Shown: positions 23,101 through 34,830 of the stretch, piece after piece
Position numbering within the stretch: position 1 is the stretch's first letter
How the letters are laid out: every line of letters begins with the position of its first letter
From: Citrus sinensis
Taxonomy: Eukaryota > Streptophyta > Magnoliopsida > Sapindales > Rutaceae
DNA: 64,000 nt
Reading direction: 5' to 3'
Assembly (NCBI RefSeq): GCF_022201045.2
Contig: NC_068563.1
Span: forward strand, 1,364,001-1,428,000
Position numbers and translations under genes: made by a program
Notes under the pieces: generated by a model
What the model was told of the DNA's origin: nothing
What the model saw: only the letters and a program-made list of their open reading frames with translations
Database searches by the model: none

Positions 23101-25815
23101 ATAAGGATTAAAATACAATCATCTTCCCCATTTTTTTTCCTTAATAGGTTGGTCATTATAACTGGCGCTATGCATTCTGGGGTGAGGCAATACTGATGTT
23201 TCCATTTGCTGTCCTAGGTTTTGTAATGAAGCCTTTGCAGCTGAAAGGTGCATGTTTTTTACATTCAGATTTTTCTTGATCTGGCAGGCATCTTCCAGCT
23301 ATTTCTAAATAATTTCTGGATACAGGTTTTGCTCCTGCAGAATCAAAAAAGGCATTCACAGATATAGAGATAGCTTTTCCAGAAGCCCAAGGTGACACTC
23401 ATTGCAGTAGTGAAGAATGACAGTTAAATATAATTTGCAGATTAGCTTCTTTTATCTCAACTAGAAGCCGTAGGTTTATGATGGGTTGATTAGTTTTTTG
23501 ATGCCTTACAAATATCTCATTGTAGAAAATTGGTGTACAGTGAAATAGTGTATTTGTTAGTTTTCTGAGTTTATGATGATGCAGATAGGGGAGAACGGGA
23601 TGACAAAAACCTCAATAAAGATTCAAGATCCAGGTGAGGCTATAAACCTTGAATTGCGTGATTTTTATAGTCTATGATTGCATTTCCAAGTATTTGTTTG
23701 TATTGACTTGAGTTTCATGGCAGAAGTTCTACCATGATACAGTATTAAGTGTGGAACTGTCCTTAATCATTGGGTTTTGTAGAAAGATAAAAATTCGAAA
23801 CAACTAACCCAACATCTTCTTGTTGATCTAATTGTTGACTTTAATAAGTTTTTGTGATCTGAATTATATAATCACTCCATGTAATTCTAGATTCGATAAC
23901 ATTTGATATATTTGTACTTAGAAAATGTTGATTATATTTTGCTGCATGTTCCAGGTTTAAAGCTACATCGAATAATGTGAATCAGTTCGTAAGATTCTTT
24001 AAAGACATGAAAGTGCTTTTGAGGGATAAGGTTTTCGTTGTCAACGTTCTAGGTACTTTTTTTCAGTCTTCTTTTCATAAGATTCTTTAGGTGGCTTATT
24101 TTCGCATTCTGTTATATGGATTCTCTCAGAAAAATCAGTTACTGATAGCAAGTTGCAGATAGAACTTTTTTGCTCACAAATTTCATTTTGGGTTATCCAG
24201 GATGTACTAATCTCCATAGCTGTATTGCTCTACTATGTCACTGCATGTAAAATATTTTGAGAATATAGGTGGCTGTTTGCAGGTTATATAGCATACAATT
24301 TCGTCATAGGGGCATACTCGTATTGGGGGCCTAAAGCTGGTAAAAACATTTATAACATGGTAAGCTTTTTACCTTTCATGTGACATCAAAGCTTTCATAT
24401 CATTTAAAATATGAATGTTCTGTTATGATCTCAAATGTTTGCATATATTGATTGAGTTTTTAATTGAACTAAAGCTCCATAGCACCTGATCTTTTGCAGA
24501 ACAATGCAGATATGATCTTTGGAGGAATTACTGTTGTGTGTGGCGTACTCGGTACACTAGCAGGAGGTTTTGTTCTGGATTTCATAGATTCGACAATCTG
24601 TAATGCTTTTAAGGTAAATGCTCAAGCATTTAAAATTTTTCCTTCTTCATATACTTCTTTGTCAATTACTTCATGCATTATATTTTTCCCGGTTGGGCAG
24701 TTGGTCATATGGGAATAACAAAAACTGGTTCTTTTTTGCAGCTTCTTTCCACAGCAACATTTTTGGGGGCAGCATTTTGTTTCAGTGCTTTTTGTTTAAA
24801 GAGCATGTATGCTTTTCTTGCTCTTTTCGCCGTTGGTGAACTATTAGTCTTTGCCACTCAGGTGTATTTTTTTCTCCCAAGCTGAAAAACACTTGTCTTT
24901 ACCAATATGAGCCTCTAGTTAATTTTGCTACTGCAGTTATTACATGCTTTTCATTCACTATGAAGAAAATACAATGCATTAATCTTATGAACAGTGAGAT
25001 TATGTGTTCTGCTAGTATATAAGTTTTATTTTCAATGACTTCAAATGGCAATCTTGGATTGGAATTTCCCAAGCTTTGCCTTCCAAGAACTGAAACACTT
25101 AAAATTCATGTTATTGTAACTCTATTGATAAACAGTTGTCTCATTTGCAGGGTCCTGTAAATTTCATATGTCTCCACTGTGTTAAACCAAGTATCCGACC
25201 ACTCTCTATGGCTATCTCGACTGTGAGCATTCATATCTTTGGAGACGTTCCTTCCTCACCACTTGTTGGGGTCCTTCAGGTTTGCGTTCATAGTCCTTGT
25301 CTTTACAGTTAACTGAAATTGGTATAGATGATGGTAGAATGTTGTGTTCCCATAAGAGTTTAAGTTTCTGAAGCTGTAAGATTTTCTATTCTTTGCATTG
25401 GTGCGTTTACATGTTTCAAATGTCTCTATGATGGATTAACTTTGCGGATGTTCATGGCAGGACCGAGTTAACAATTGGAGGGAGACTGCTCTTATTCTAA
25501 CAGCTATTTTGTTTCCAGCGGCTGCAATTTGGTTTATTGGTAGGTGCTTGTTTGATACTTTCTTGCGTGGAACAATTTAACTCTCTCCCTGTTAGGTTGC
25601 AGAACTTTAATGACATTTTTTTTTTCTTACCTTGAAATCCAGTGGCCACGTAATCATTCTAACAGTTGTCTAACGTAACAGGAATATTTCTGCACAGTGT
25701 GGATAAATTTAGTGAAGATAATGAGGATAAAGTCAGCAGGATCGAAAGATCGAAGACAACTCCTTTGCTTGAAGATGAGAAAGCGGAAACAACACAAGCT
25801 TGTGCAGAACCATAA
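20103..25815 (+). CDS. Spinster-like major facilitator transporter (probable sphingolipid transporter)
   Basis: Sixteen exons join in frame to 533 residues: 20103-20248, 20833-20964, 21162-21263, 21536-21640, 21734-21809, 22839-22913, 23148-23247, 23326-23391, 23585-23633, 23955-24052, 24283-24359, 24500-24613, 24742-24861, 25151-25279, 25461-25539, 25682-25815. The first 48 residues are charged and cytosolic. The membrane part opens with FINLLNYVDRG (about 56-66), the first helix and DRG motif of spinster proteins. Conserved FQDGVLSSAFMVG and RMLVGVGEASF segments follow, then a charged central loop, the second helix bundle, and an acidic tail after the last helix. Animal spinsters move sphingosine-1-phosphate or lysophospholipids; the plant members are named by homology and their substrate is not settled. 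Twelve helices are expected. The ATG at 20103 was chosen because upstream in-frame codons read like leader. Confidence 0.92.
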
Positions 25816-26186
25816 ATTTTCTTAATAACTTTTTTGTTTTTGTTTCTTTTTTCCTTTTTGAGGCATTATTTCTTGAGTGTATAGGTTAGATGTTCTTTTC
25901 TTCTTAGGTTCTAATTTTACTTCTGATGTAAGTAATGTTTTATAGAAAAGAAAGTGCGAGACTCTGTTCTTGGAGCAATTTGCAGATCAATGTTTTAAAG
26001 AATAACAGTTACGGAAATTTGTACAAATAGCCCAAGTTACTCAATTTACAAAAGCACCTACTAAGCAAATTGGGTTGATTTTGTAACTCCCCTTTTAAGT
26101 GCCATGTCATTTGTCACTTCGATTAGAATTTAGATATTTTTCGTCTACTATAAACTCGATCAAAAAAAGAGTAAGGGATTAAGTCC

Positions 26187-26207
26187 GACACGTGTCAGAC
26201 ACGTGTC
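26187..26207. promoter_or_regulatory. Twin ACGT palindromes (G-box/ABRE-like)
   Basis: Two exact copies of the palindrome GACACGTGTC lie at 26187-26196 and 26198-26207, 11 bases apart, so both face the same side of the helix. ACGT-core palindromes are bound by bZIP and bHLH dimers; the pair resembles an abscisic-acid response unit. They lie about 400 bases upstream of the small gene at 26603, with a TATA-like TATATTTATA at about 26390 between them. Confidence 0.6.
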
Positions 26208-26602
26208 TAAAGCGAGTCTCCTCCTTCCCACAACTTAAACAACTGTGGTGGTAGTATTATGAAAACCAGGTTCCCTTGAGCCCACGGAGACTCCATTTGC
26301 CAAAGGCAGGATTCAATTCAAACGTGAGATAAGAAGTTTAAAGAACCATCACCATTAGGAAAAACCATTATAATCCATCAGCTATCTGTATATTTATATG
26401 CTAAAAACCAAAGGCAATCGGGCCCATAGATTCTTTTGCTTGTTTTGCAAAAGCTGTCTCTTTTCCCTTTATTTCAGATTATAAGCAGCAAACAACAACG
26501 TTCTCACTCCTCACTAGATCATTTTTATACGAAAAGCCTTCTTCTTTTCTTTTTCTTCCAAATCAGAACTAATCAATACGCTCTTGTTTTTGTTTTGTTT
26601 CA

Positions 26603-26890
26603 ATGGCACCAACAGCAGCAATGTTAACATTGTGTTACCATAACAGTTACAAGCCTTCTTCTTCTTCATCGCCAACTTTTCCTTCTTGTTCGAGGCCACA
26701 TGCTATAGCAGCAGCAGCAGCATCTTCTCTGGTGATTAAAGTTTCAGCAGCCAAATGGGTATCACAAGGCTATGCCATACTCAAAGGAAGAACTGAGGGC
26801 AAAGAATCATCTGCTGTTGTTGATCTGGATTCCTCTTCTTTTGCTCTGGAAAAGAGTTTTGAAGAAGCCCTTCAACTCAGTTGCTGGTGA
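26603..26890 (+). CDS. Small unrecognised protein, possibly plastid-targeted
   Basis: A single open frame of 95 residues, with no family I recognise. It has plausible gene context: a TATA-like box near 26390, a CT-rich leader, a good start (CAATGGC), and no stop before a tidy end at 26890. Residues 1-45 are rich in Ser, Ala, Pro and basic residues and almost free of acidic ones, like a plastid or mitochondrial transit peptide. The remainder is a short amphipathic stretch (KWVSQGYAILKGR) and an acidic C-terminus ending in SCW. GC content and codon use stand out from the AT-rich flanks. It is convergent with the pyrophosphatase gene, with stop codons 500 bases apart. It could be a stress-responsive small protein given the twin ACGT boxes; that is inference. 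Confidence 0.6.
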   Translation: MAPTAAMLTLCYHNSYKPSSSSSPTFPSCSRPHAIAAAAASSLVIKVSAAKWVSQGYAILKGRTEGKESSAVVDLDSSSFALEKSFEEALQLSCW

Positions 26891-27335
26891 AGTAGAAGCA
26901 CCAAGCATCAGTGTTTTGAGTTTTCCCAATCATCATCAAATGTGTATACATAAGAAATCTGATCCTTTCTTTCTGTACATAACCATTAATCTTTTTTTCA
27001 GATACGTTAACCATTATCAAAGTCTCTCTTTTTTTCTTTTCTTTTTTTAAAATCAAATACCCTATTTGTTTTGTGCAAATATTAGGTGACAAATGCTGCT
27101 TTTGTTGGCAATTACTCCGAACTAGCATGTTTTACTATGTAAGACAGAATTATCCGAGCTACACCCCAAGTATTTTATTCCACGACGTGCCTGAAATTAA
27201 AGGATTCAAAATAATGTTCAAATCCGCAAAAAAATGGTTCTTCAATTTTGTTCATCACATGTAGTACATAATGCAAGCAGCTACATGATCAATAGACAAT
27301 CCAAAACTCAACAATGGGAGAGAAGTAGCCGAGCT

Positions 27336-27394
27336 GCACCAACTCCGATGAGTAGCAGTTACAGAAGCACCAACTCCGATGAGTTGCAGTTATA
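27336..27394. repeat. 31-bp-period tandem duplication at the pyrophosphatase stop codon
   Basis: A 28-base unit starting GCACCAACTCCGATGAGT occurs at 27336-27363 and 27367-27394 with two mismatches. The second copy contains the pyrophosphatase stop codon (27390-27392 on minus). The first lies in its 3' UTR. Confidence 0.75.
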
Positions 27395-30300
27395 CAAGCG
27401 ATAGCTCGCCAGCCTCAATCGACCTCTTTACAAGTTTAGCCCATGATTCGTTTGTCTCGGTGATCACCTTTAAAGCATAATCCTGTTTATCATGCACGTG
27501 GATCAAGATCAGAAGGTCGTCCAGACGTGTATATACTAATGATGATGGGAATAGAAGGTCAACCAGATTACAGGATTACCTTGTCTGCAGCCTTGTTGCC
27601 GAGACCAAACTTGTTGGCAGGCTTTCCGTCGGGGATCTTGTAGTCTCTAAACCAGTCCCTGATCGCCGTGAGAGTTCCCTGAAACAAGTTACCGGAATGA
27701 CTTAAGATTGTTTGTAACTGCTATTGTTTGTAACTGCTATTATAATCACGTTTGCACAAACGAACAAAATGTCAACAGTTTGGCTATCAATCCATCATTC
27801 ACTACTCCAACAAGAGCCAACATTCCAGTTCAGCCCACCCAATTTTGCATTCTTTCTATAGCTGATGTACTTGATATTTGCAGCTATTATTATCATTTTC
27901 ATAATCACTTTCTTTTGCGACTCTTTTAGAATATTACTTACAGGAAAATGCTTCTCGACATCATCAACATCGTTTACAAGGGCAGCCTTTGGATCATCCA
28001 ATGAAATTGCCACTATTTTCCAGTCAAGTTCACCTTCATCAATCATGGCTAAGGCACTCAAGGGCTTGACCCTAAGAATTTCACCAATCTTTCTCCTTCT
28101 TTCACCAATCTCAACAACATCAACTGAAAAATAAAGCAAGGGAGGAGGGTTATGAATAGGCATCTCAACTTAGGGTACAACAAGTAAAGGCAGAAGTGTG
28201 AATGTAAAGGCCAAAAGTTGAAACAGAAATGCAGTCAAATACCTGGATCATTATCCCCAAATGCCCCTTCAACTTCAGAGTTTGCAAAAGATGGATCTTC
28301 CCATGTTTGTGGAAACAATCCATAATTCCAATTTATGTTGTATCTAAGGGTCAAACACATGAGATTTGAAAACATGGTCAACTATTTAATACTCAAATAA
28401 ACAAATTTACATGATCCAGTAAATGGACTGTTGGTTACAAGGAGAGAGAAGATACAACTGAACTTAAAACAGCACATTTCATTTCAAAAAGCCTGTGGAG
28501 TAGATTGTTTCACATTGATTAAAGCTACGAATAGGAGCTCCACACAGACTTCAGATAAGGCTTCATGATGTACAAAGTATTAATTATATTGATAGAAACC
28601 ACTTGTGTGTTTAAAAGATTTTAAGAATGTGGAAAATTAATTGAACATCGCACAAGGAAACATACTGGGTGTATGAAACAAATAAGTCCAATGACTTGGC
28701 TACCCAGGAGGTACAAATTAGCCTAATACACAAGGTCACTTGGAAGCTAAATGAGTTTAAAGAGTTTTGAGACTGTGACAGAAAACTGTATACCCTATTT
28801 TTCAGTTCAAAATATGCCCACAACGGAGAAAAAATGGAGATGGATTTATGCTGTCAATTCAAACAGTGAAATCAGGATTTCGTTAAGATGAGTTGAAACA
28901 TTTGAACAGTTTAACTGTAAAGATATGTTCTGATCAGGTGTAGCAAGCTAGCAATCTTAGAAGTAACACAAAAGCAGCTTTTGTTCAAGGAAATTAGAAA
29001 TTCAATCACATTGACCAATGAGAACAAACTACATCCCACAAGAAATGAAATTAGAGAATCTTACGGGTAGTATCGAAGCTTCCCCTTCTTTATATCCTGT
29101 TTAATAGGGGTGTATAGCTCATCAGTAGCAACCTCCATCTTTGCACTTGATTCTTTGGGTATTTCAACAACAAAGTTGAAAACACCGTCACCCAATTGCA
29201 GCGGTATGTCATGCCAGGGAGAAACCTGCATGGCAAGGACATGTATGTTTTAGTAGGCACACAAAATGTAACTATTTGCTATAACTGTTAAAGAAATTCA
29301 ATTCATAAGTTCATACATAAAACTCAATTGAAAATGAACATTCATCTGTTGTGAATCCAGAAAAGTTAAAAAATAATTCATAATAGCCGTCAAAGACAAA
29401 TGCGTGGGTATCCAACTATCCAATGTTGTACCCTTATTCCCTCATAGACTTAGTTCCTGGAAACTTCCTATTTCTCAATATTCACCATTTTATTCACAAG
29501 ATGTTTCAGATCCCAGTAGTTTTCCAGAATAGAATAAATTAATCACAGATTTCTTTCAATCATAATTGTGATATTTCATTATATGCCTGACCTCAATCAG
29601 CCACCAAATTCGACCAAAACTAGTCATGAAGCTCAGATTTTCAACCACATTTACTGTGTGTTCTATTTGCTCATTTTCAGAAATGAGAAGAAGTAAAATT
29701 AATCCAATTTCAATGAACTCAATCCACGACAGCTGCGAATTGGCAGATGAATAAGACCAAATTTCTTATAATCAAGTCGTTCAATCATTAAAAAAAATAC
29801 AATTATCAAACCCAAAAACCCAATTATACTCGTCTTCCTCCTTTCCATCCAAATTTTAATCGCCCAAACAGAACCCAGAAGCAAAATTATATGTAAACTA
29901 ACAATGACAATCAATTGGAATTTTCGAAGACAAATTTGCCCCAAATTAACATATATCCAAATGCAAAAGATTATCTCCTAAGAAATTAAAACTTGGCATC
30001 AACCTGTCAATAGATTCCCTTTTCTTTCACTCCCAACATTTTCCCAGCAGCCAAACATGGTATAAGAGAAACATTTCAAGCAACAACTACTCATTCCAAC
30101 TATAGCCTAACTCTAAAACCTGTTGAATTCCAAGTTTTCCCATTGAATAGTTTTCTTTTCCCACATTTTCCGGCAACCCAAACACACAAAATAGAATTTT
30201 TTTTGCTAAATAAAAAAAAGAACCTTTTTGCCAGAATTGTTGACGAAAAAGACTCTGTAATCTAGAGTTTCAGGCTGGCCCTCCTCTGTGATTTGAACCT

Positions 30301-30463
30301 GAGGATTATAAATAGCCCTACATGAAAACAGCCTCTTTGACGGAAAAGCAACTCCTTTGGTACCAAAGCAAAGATTTGTGATGTGGGATTTGTGTTTCAG
30401 AGCAAAGGGTGTTTTGGACAGCAAGCAAGAAGTGGTTTGGCTTATCGCTTTTGCGGCTGCCAT
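27390..30463 (-). CDS. PPA6: Soluble inorganic pyrophosphatase, chloroplast
   Basis: Six exons on the minus strand (30463-30224, 29225-29065, 28343-28243, 28123-27942, 27678-27580, 27482-27390) join in frame to 291 residues. The enzyme hydrolyses pyrophosphate to phosphate in the plastid stroma, pulling forward ADP-glucose and other activation reactions. The first 60 or so residues (MAAAKAISQTTSC, Ser/Lys-rich, no acids) are a transit peptide. The type I PPase core follows, with SPWHDIPL, the KGKLRYYPYNINWNYG strand, and the metal-binding signature D164-N-D166-P-V-D169. It then continues through KPLSALAMIDEGELDWKIV to the C-terminal SWAKLVKRS. Length and N-terminus fit Arabidopsis PPA6 and not the shorter cytosolic forms. 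A broken copy of its last two exons lies about 5 kb upstream at 32865-33035. Confidence 0.95.
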
Positions 30464-32387
30464 GGCTGCTGACTGGCGACTGTGAGTGGGAGTGAGTGAG
30501 AAAGTGGAATGAGTTTTGGAGATTTGACTGGGAAGTGTTTTAAGGCCACAGGACTACAGGAGCACAAGTACTAGTAGAGTAACAGGTTGGTCTGTTTTTG
30601 TCTTTTTCAATAATAACATGCAGCACCCTGAGTTTTAGGATTTCTCAAATTAGAATATAGTTTATCCATAGGTATTAAGTAATTTCCTTAAGATTGAACT
30701 ATTTAAAACTCGCTAATTTTCTCTTTATACTTTTTCAAAAATTAAATTTATTATAAAAAAATTTTAATTTAAAGATCTCAAAATTATTCTTCACTAATCT
30801 CTTTGTCTCAAAATTAACATATTTTCTCTACTCTTACATTTTGTAAACTAAACACTCAATTCTATATATAAGAATTTTTTTCTTGATATTCATTAACTTT
30901 TGTATTTAGTAAAAATTAATTTCTTAATATTTATGAACTTTACATGGTTGATATATATTTGTTGATATTCAACTTTAAATAGTGTGTTTTATTTCACTTA
31001 GTTTGTGATATCAATTATTTACAACTAAAAAATTATATTTGAATGAATTTATGAGAATTTGTGAAATGGAGATGAGAAAAAGGAAAAAGAATTAATTAAG
31101 TAATTTTATTAAAAATTACTTAGATAATAAATTTCTTAATTAAAGAAGGGTGTAGAGAAGAAATTGGTGAGATCAAATATCTTCATTCTTTCCTTAATTC
31201 TTATTTTTATTTAATTGACTAAATTGCCCTAATAATTTTAAAGTTTGACCATAATAATGTAACAACTTATAGCTGAATAATAGAGGGATAGTTAAAGTCT
31301 TTTTACATACAAATAGGAAATAAATCATCTTATTTTAAGGAATCTAAATAATGACTATTCAACTATATGTTATATAATTAAAGCTTGTCATCTTGATGTT
31401 AAGGGGATAGACTCAAGTCTTATCCTATCATTGCAAAAATTCCTACGCCCCTCTTACATTATAGTTCATGTCACAATTAAAATATTTTTTTATTTTCCAG
31501 TGAACTATTAATTGTAAATATCTAGGAAAAAATGAAAAATGAAGGACGACCTATTTCAATTAATTTGAAAATTGATATCTCCAAAGAAAGTGTAGAACAT
31601 TAGGGAGCCGTATGTTATTAATCTATTGGGATGATGAAAACCCCGGGGTTGTTGGGGTGGGGGGGAGGGCCAAAGGGCCAAATCTCCATGATTCACTGTA
31701 AGTTGATTGATTTTGAAATTCATGAATCTTGACTGTTGTTTATGTTGAGATTCATTACGTGAATCATATTAACATATGGGTCTAAATTAATAGAAACGGG
31801 GATGAATCTAGTCTTATTTGGTAAATCTCTTTGTATTTTGGTGATGGATTAACGAACAAAAAATTAATTTTATGCGTTGTTGGCTTATGTGTAAAGTTAT
31901 GTTGCTGTAGACTTATTTTGACGTGTAGTTACTTCGTCGTCAATAAAAGTTGGCTTAGCTTTAAAAAAAAAAAGTATAGAATTAATTTTCAGTATAAAAT
32001 TGCCGTTTACAAACTAATAGAAGTTTTTATTAACAACAGAGATTTCGATTCAAGGAGTATGATCTTGGAATTGAGGTGTTGTATTTTTTAAACTATAGTT
32101 GCTATGGAAAAAAAATATAATTATGAAATAAAAGTTAACAATTTGTAGTAAATATAAATTTTAAATAATAATTATGACAAGATTATTAAGAATATAATAT
32201 ATTTTTTATTATACAAGTGAAAAATCATATCAACATATTTTTTGAACTACAACAGTTAATATTTACCAAATATTTTAATGTTGTAACTTTTAAAATACAG
32301 CTACCTAACCTCAATCTTAAACACACCTTATATTACCGAAATCGCTCGATAAATGCATTGCTGACGCAAAGCAAATTATAATGAAGG
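30464..32387. other. AT-rich intergenic region with a G-rich island
   Basis: The left end holds the pyrophosphatase leader and promoter. Beyond 30.6 kb the sequence is very AT-rich with no gene-like open frame. One exception is a G-rich island at 31645-31676, with runs of 4, 4, 7, 3 and 3 G, embedded in AT-rich DNA. Confidence 0.4.
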
Positions 32388-32634
32388 GTAGCTATCCCTT
32401 ATTGCTTCAAGTTCTAGTTTTATATTAACCACCACTTTTCTATTAGCCAATATTAAAGAATTTAAGATAAAAGATTATTTTAACCCTAAATTGATTTAAG
32501 AAGAGAAAAATATATTTAGGAGGTTTCAAGGGTAAAATAGTTTTTTGATATATTCTTTTGTGGTGGTTAATAAAATTAACAGAAAAGTGGCCGGTTGATT
32601 TAAAACTAAAACTTGAGGAGGTGATTTTGAGATA
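32388..32634. mobile_element. Foldback MITE-like element of about 250 bp
   Basis: The left arm (about 32406-32446: TTCAAGTTCTAGTTTTA, then TTAACCACCACTTTTCT) matches the reverse complement of the right arm (about 32577-32617: TCAAGTTTTAGTTTTAAA, then CCGGCCACTTTTCTGTTAA) over some 40 bases with scattered differences. The middle is AT-rich with no coding potential. I could not fix the target duplication, so the superfamily is unknown. Confidence 0.55.
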
Positions 32635-32864
32635 TTAATTAAAAATTGTGATAATTACTTGTGCTTTGGATATGATCTAGAGATGGTTGAGGGAGAAAAT
32701 TTATGTGATGAATCTTGGATCATTTTGCATTTACTGTATGTATAATTACTAGGGTGTATATTTATTCATGAGCTTATGAATCTATGCAGTTTGTTTATAC
32801 ATATTTCTAAGGAAGTAGTTTTTTTTTTCTTTTTAATAATTCTTTTAATACGAACACATATTAT

Positions 32865-33035
32865 CGACCGTTTGTCTCGGCGAAACACCTTCGAAGTATA
32901 ATCATGTTTGTCATGCCAGAGCATAACAAAATTTCAACACAATTATAAAATTAATCATTATATTTTATGTAGCCTTCTTTCCTCTTGAGACCACCAAACT
33001 TGTTGGCAGGCTTTCCAATCGCTGATTGCTGCCAG
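32865..33035 (-). pseudogene. Fragment of the pyrophosphatase gene (exons 5-6)
   Basis: Two blocks match the 3' part of the pyrophosphatase gene at 27390-27678 in the same order and strand. About 32869-32916 resembles the start of its last exon and the intron edge (CGTTTGTCTCGG, AGTATAATC, TGTTTGTCATGC). 32971-33016 resembles the end of exon 5 (AGCCTTCTTT, GAGACCA, CCAAACTTGTTGGCAGGCTTTCC). An intron-sized AT-rich gap lies between them, so this was copied at DNA level and not from mRNA. It has no reading frame. Confidence 0.75.
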
Positions 33036-33059
33036 ATGTTAAAAAATCATCTCATAATC

Positions 33060-34830
33060 TACAGATCCTTTATAAATGGCTGGAAGCCCCATTCCTCATG
33101 TATCGTCCAGCGGAAATGACACCACGTCCCGAAAAGCCTCCCTCCAGCAATGATGAGTTGTCTAATAGCAGTGAATCTATGGGATCCCCAGTCCAACAAT
33201 GGCTTATAAATCTTCTCATAATCAATACTAAGTCAACGAGGTTGGTGCGAAAGCTGAAGTTAGAGCCTGAGCAGTCCCTCGTGCCCGAGGCTATAGGACA
33301 TATTCTACGTTTGGACGACCTCGTATGTATCGTCAATTTTTGAAGAGAGGCGAAGATTGTGCATCCAGTTGGGTCGCGCTTTCAATTTATTACACCTCAC
33401 TATCAAGGGTTTAGTCAGTTTTTGACGAGGCAGGCCTGCTAAGTAAACAAGATTTGGACATTTAGATTGATGAAGATGGTCGGCAATATGCAAGTCATCT
33501 GGTAAAACTTTAACATTCGGACAATCCAAAATCTCAATAATTACAATAGACTTGTTGTTTTTCAACCCTTGTGCTATGGACTTTAACGCTTGTAACCCAG
33601 ACTCAGTGTTTTGGCCAACGGCAAAATAAGATAGCGTTTAGAAACTAGTTAAATTACCGATTCCAAGAGGCATTTCCTCCAATGGACAATCTCCCTGGTC
33701 CCCGAGGGATGTTGACTAAATATAAGCAGACAGTTATCGTTAACCAACTTTTTCAATTCATAAGCCGGCATAGTACCCATTATGGATGCGACACCTTGAT
33801 TACGGGTTGTGACAATAACCTTACTTCTTGATGCAACCGCGGCAAATAGATCTCTCATATTAGTCCAATCTACGTATTTCTCCTTCCACGTGTCATCCAA
33901 AGCAAAGTTGAAATTTCTTTCCAGATAATCCACTGTTCAGTTTGACCTGAAGCGAATTTAGATTATCATCAGAGGCTGAGGCAGTCTCCGGAGAAATGGT
34001 ATTGAGAATTGAATTGCTTTGGTGACCCCAAAACACAAGCCCAAGCTTTCAATTCAAAATGGGATTACACCGTTTTGTCATTGTAGACGGGCAAAGCCGG
34101 AGTTGTGTTCCCTGATCCGCCCATCCCTATAATAGGAATAACAAAGAATCCACCATCAATTGTCTCAGAATCATCTTTCAATACCAATTCAACCGTGCCC
34201 TCTTCTCTTCTTCTCTGCCATATACTTCAGCTTTCATGACGCCGTCTCTTGTCATTTGCTTACTCTTTTCAACCTCCCTCCTGAACTTTCAAGTCCAATT
34301 GGTCTTTCTGTGGTGCAATATCTTGCAACCTGAAAGTGATCTCCTTGATTTCAAATGCAATCAAATTTAATAGACTCGGGATTGAATTTGGTGCAGTAAG
34401 CTGGGATGAGCTTATTACACGACTTGTTACTTGTACTGGGATGTTGTTGATAAGGTTGATTCGACGTGTTCCTCCGAAAAGCCTCAGCTGCAAACTCATC
34501 TAATTTGTCTTCCACATCATAGGCCGCGTTTTGAAGTTACCCCAGCCAGAGTTTTACTGAGGGCACCACTGTTTGCCTCTCATCTGCATCATCAAACACT
34601 GCTTTGATCTTCTTCAACATTCTCTCTCACTTCTTTATATCAGCTTGGATGTGCTCTTGGCGTGCAAATAGCTGAAGAACATTCGCAGCCAACATTCTTG
34701 AACAACGTCTCAATGGAGACACATAGAATGGCCTCTCCAACAGTTGACAGTTTTTTTTCCCCTTTTTTGGGAAGTGAACAAAAGGGGTTACTGAAAACGA
34801 AGTGATGGAAATTAAGAACAACCTGTTTTG
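33060..34830 (-). pseudogene. Decayed CC-NBS-LRR disease resistance gene
   Basis: Pieces of one CNL gene (RPP13-like/R1 type) appear in proper order on the minus strand. About 34830-34630: N-terminus with FARQEHIQADIKK. 34620-34500: Rx-type coiled coil (MLKKIKAVFDDADERQ, then AAYDVEDKLDEFA), interrupted by an in-frame TAA at 34537-34539. About 34350-34270: EIKEITFRLQDI. 34127-34101: P-loop reading GMGGSGNTT, where the catalytic lysine of GKTT has become Asn. 33900-33886: kinase-2 as LDDTW, followed by SKVIVTTRNQGVASIMG. 33565-33305: leucine-rich repeats (IEILDCPNVKVLPDDL). About 33280-33070: a frameshifted last repeat. Most of the ARC and LRR region is deleted; full genes run to 3.5-4 kb. Stops, frameshifts and the P-loop change show it is dead. 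Confidence 0.88.

Noticed and set aside
33026-33343. Plus-strand open frame of 105 codons
   Set aside because: It is antisense to the frameshifted LRR end of the CNL relic, whose minus-strand reading (YKPLLDWGSHRFT) fits the family.
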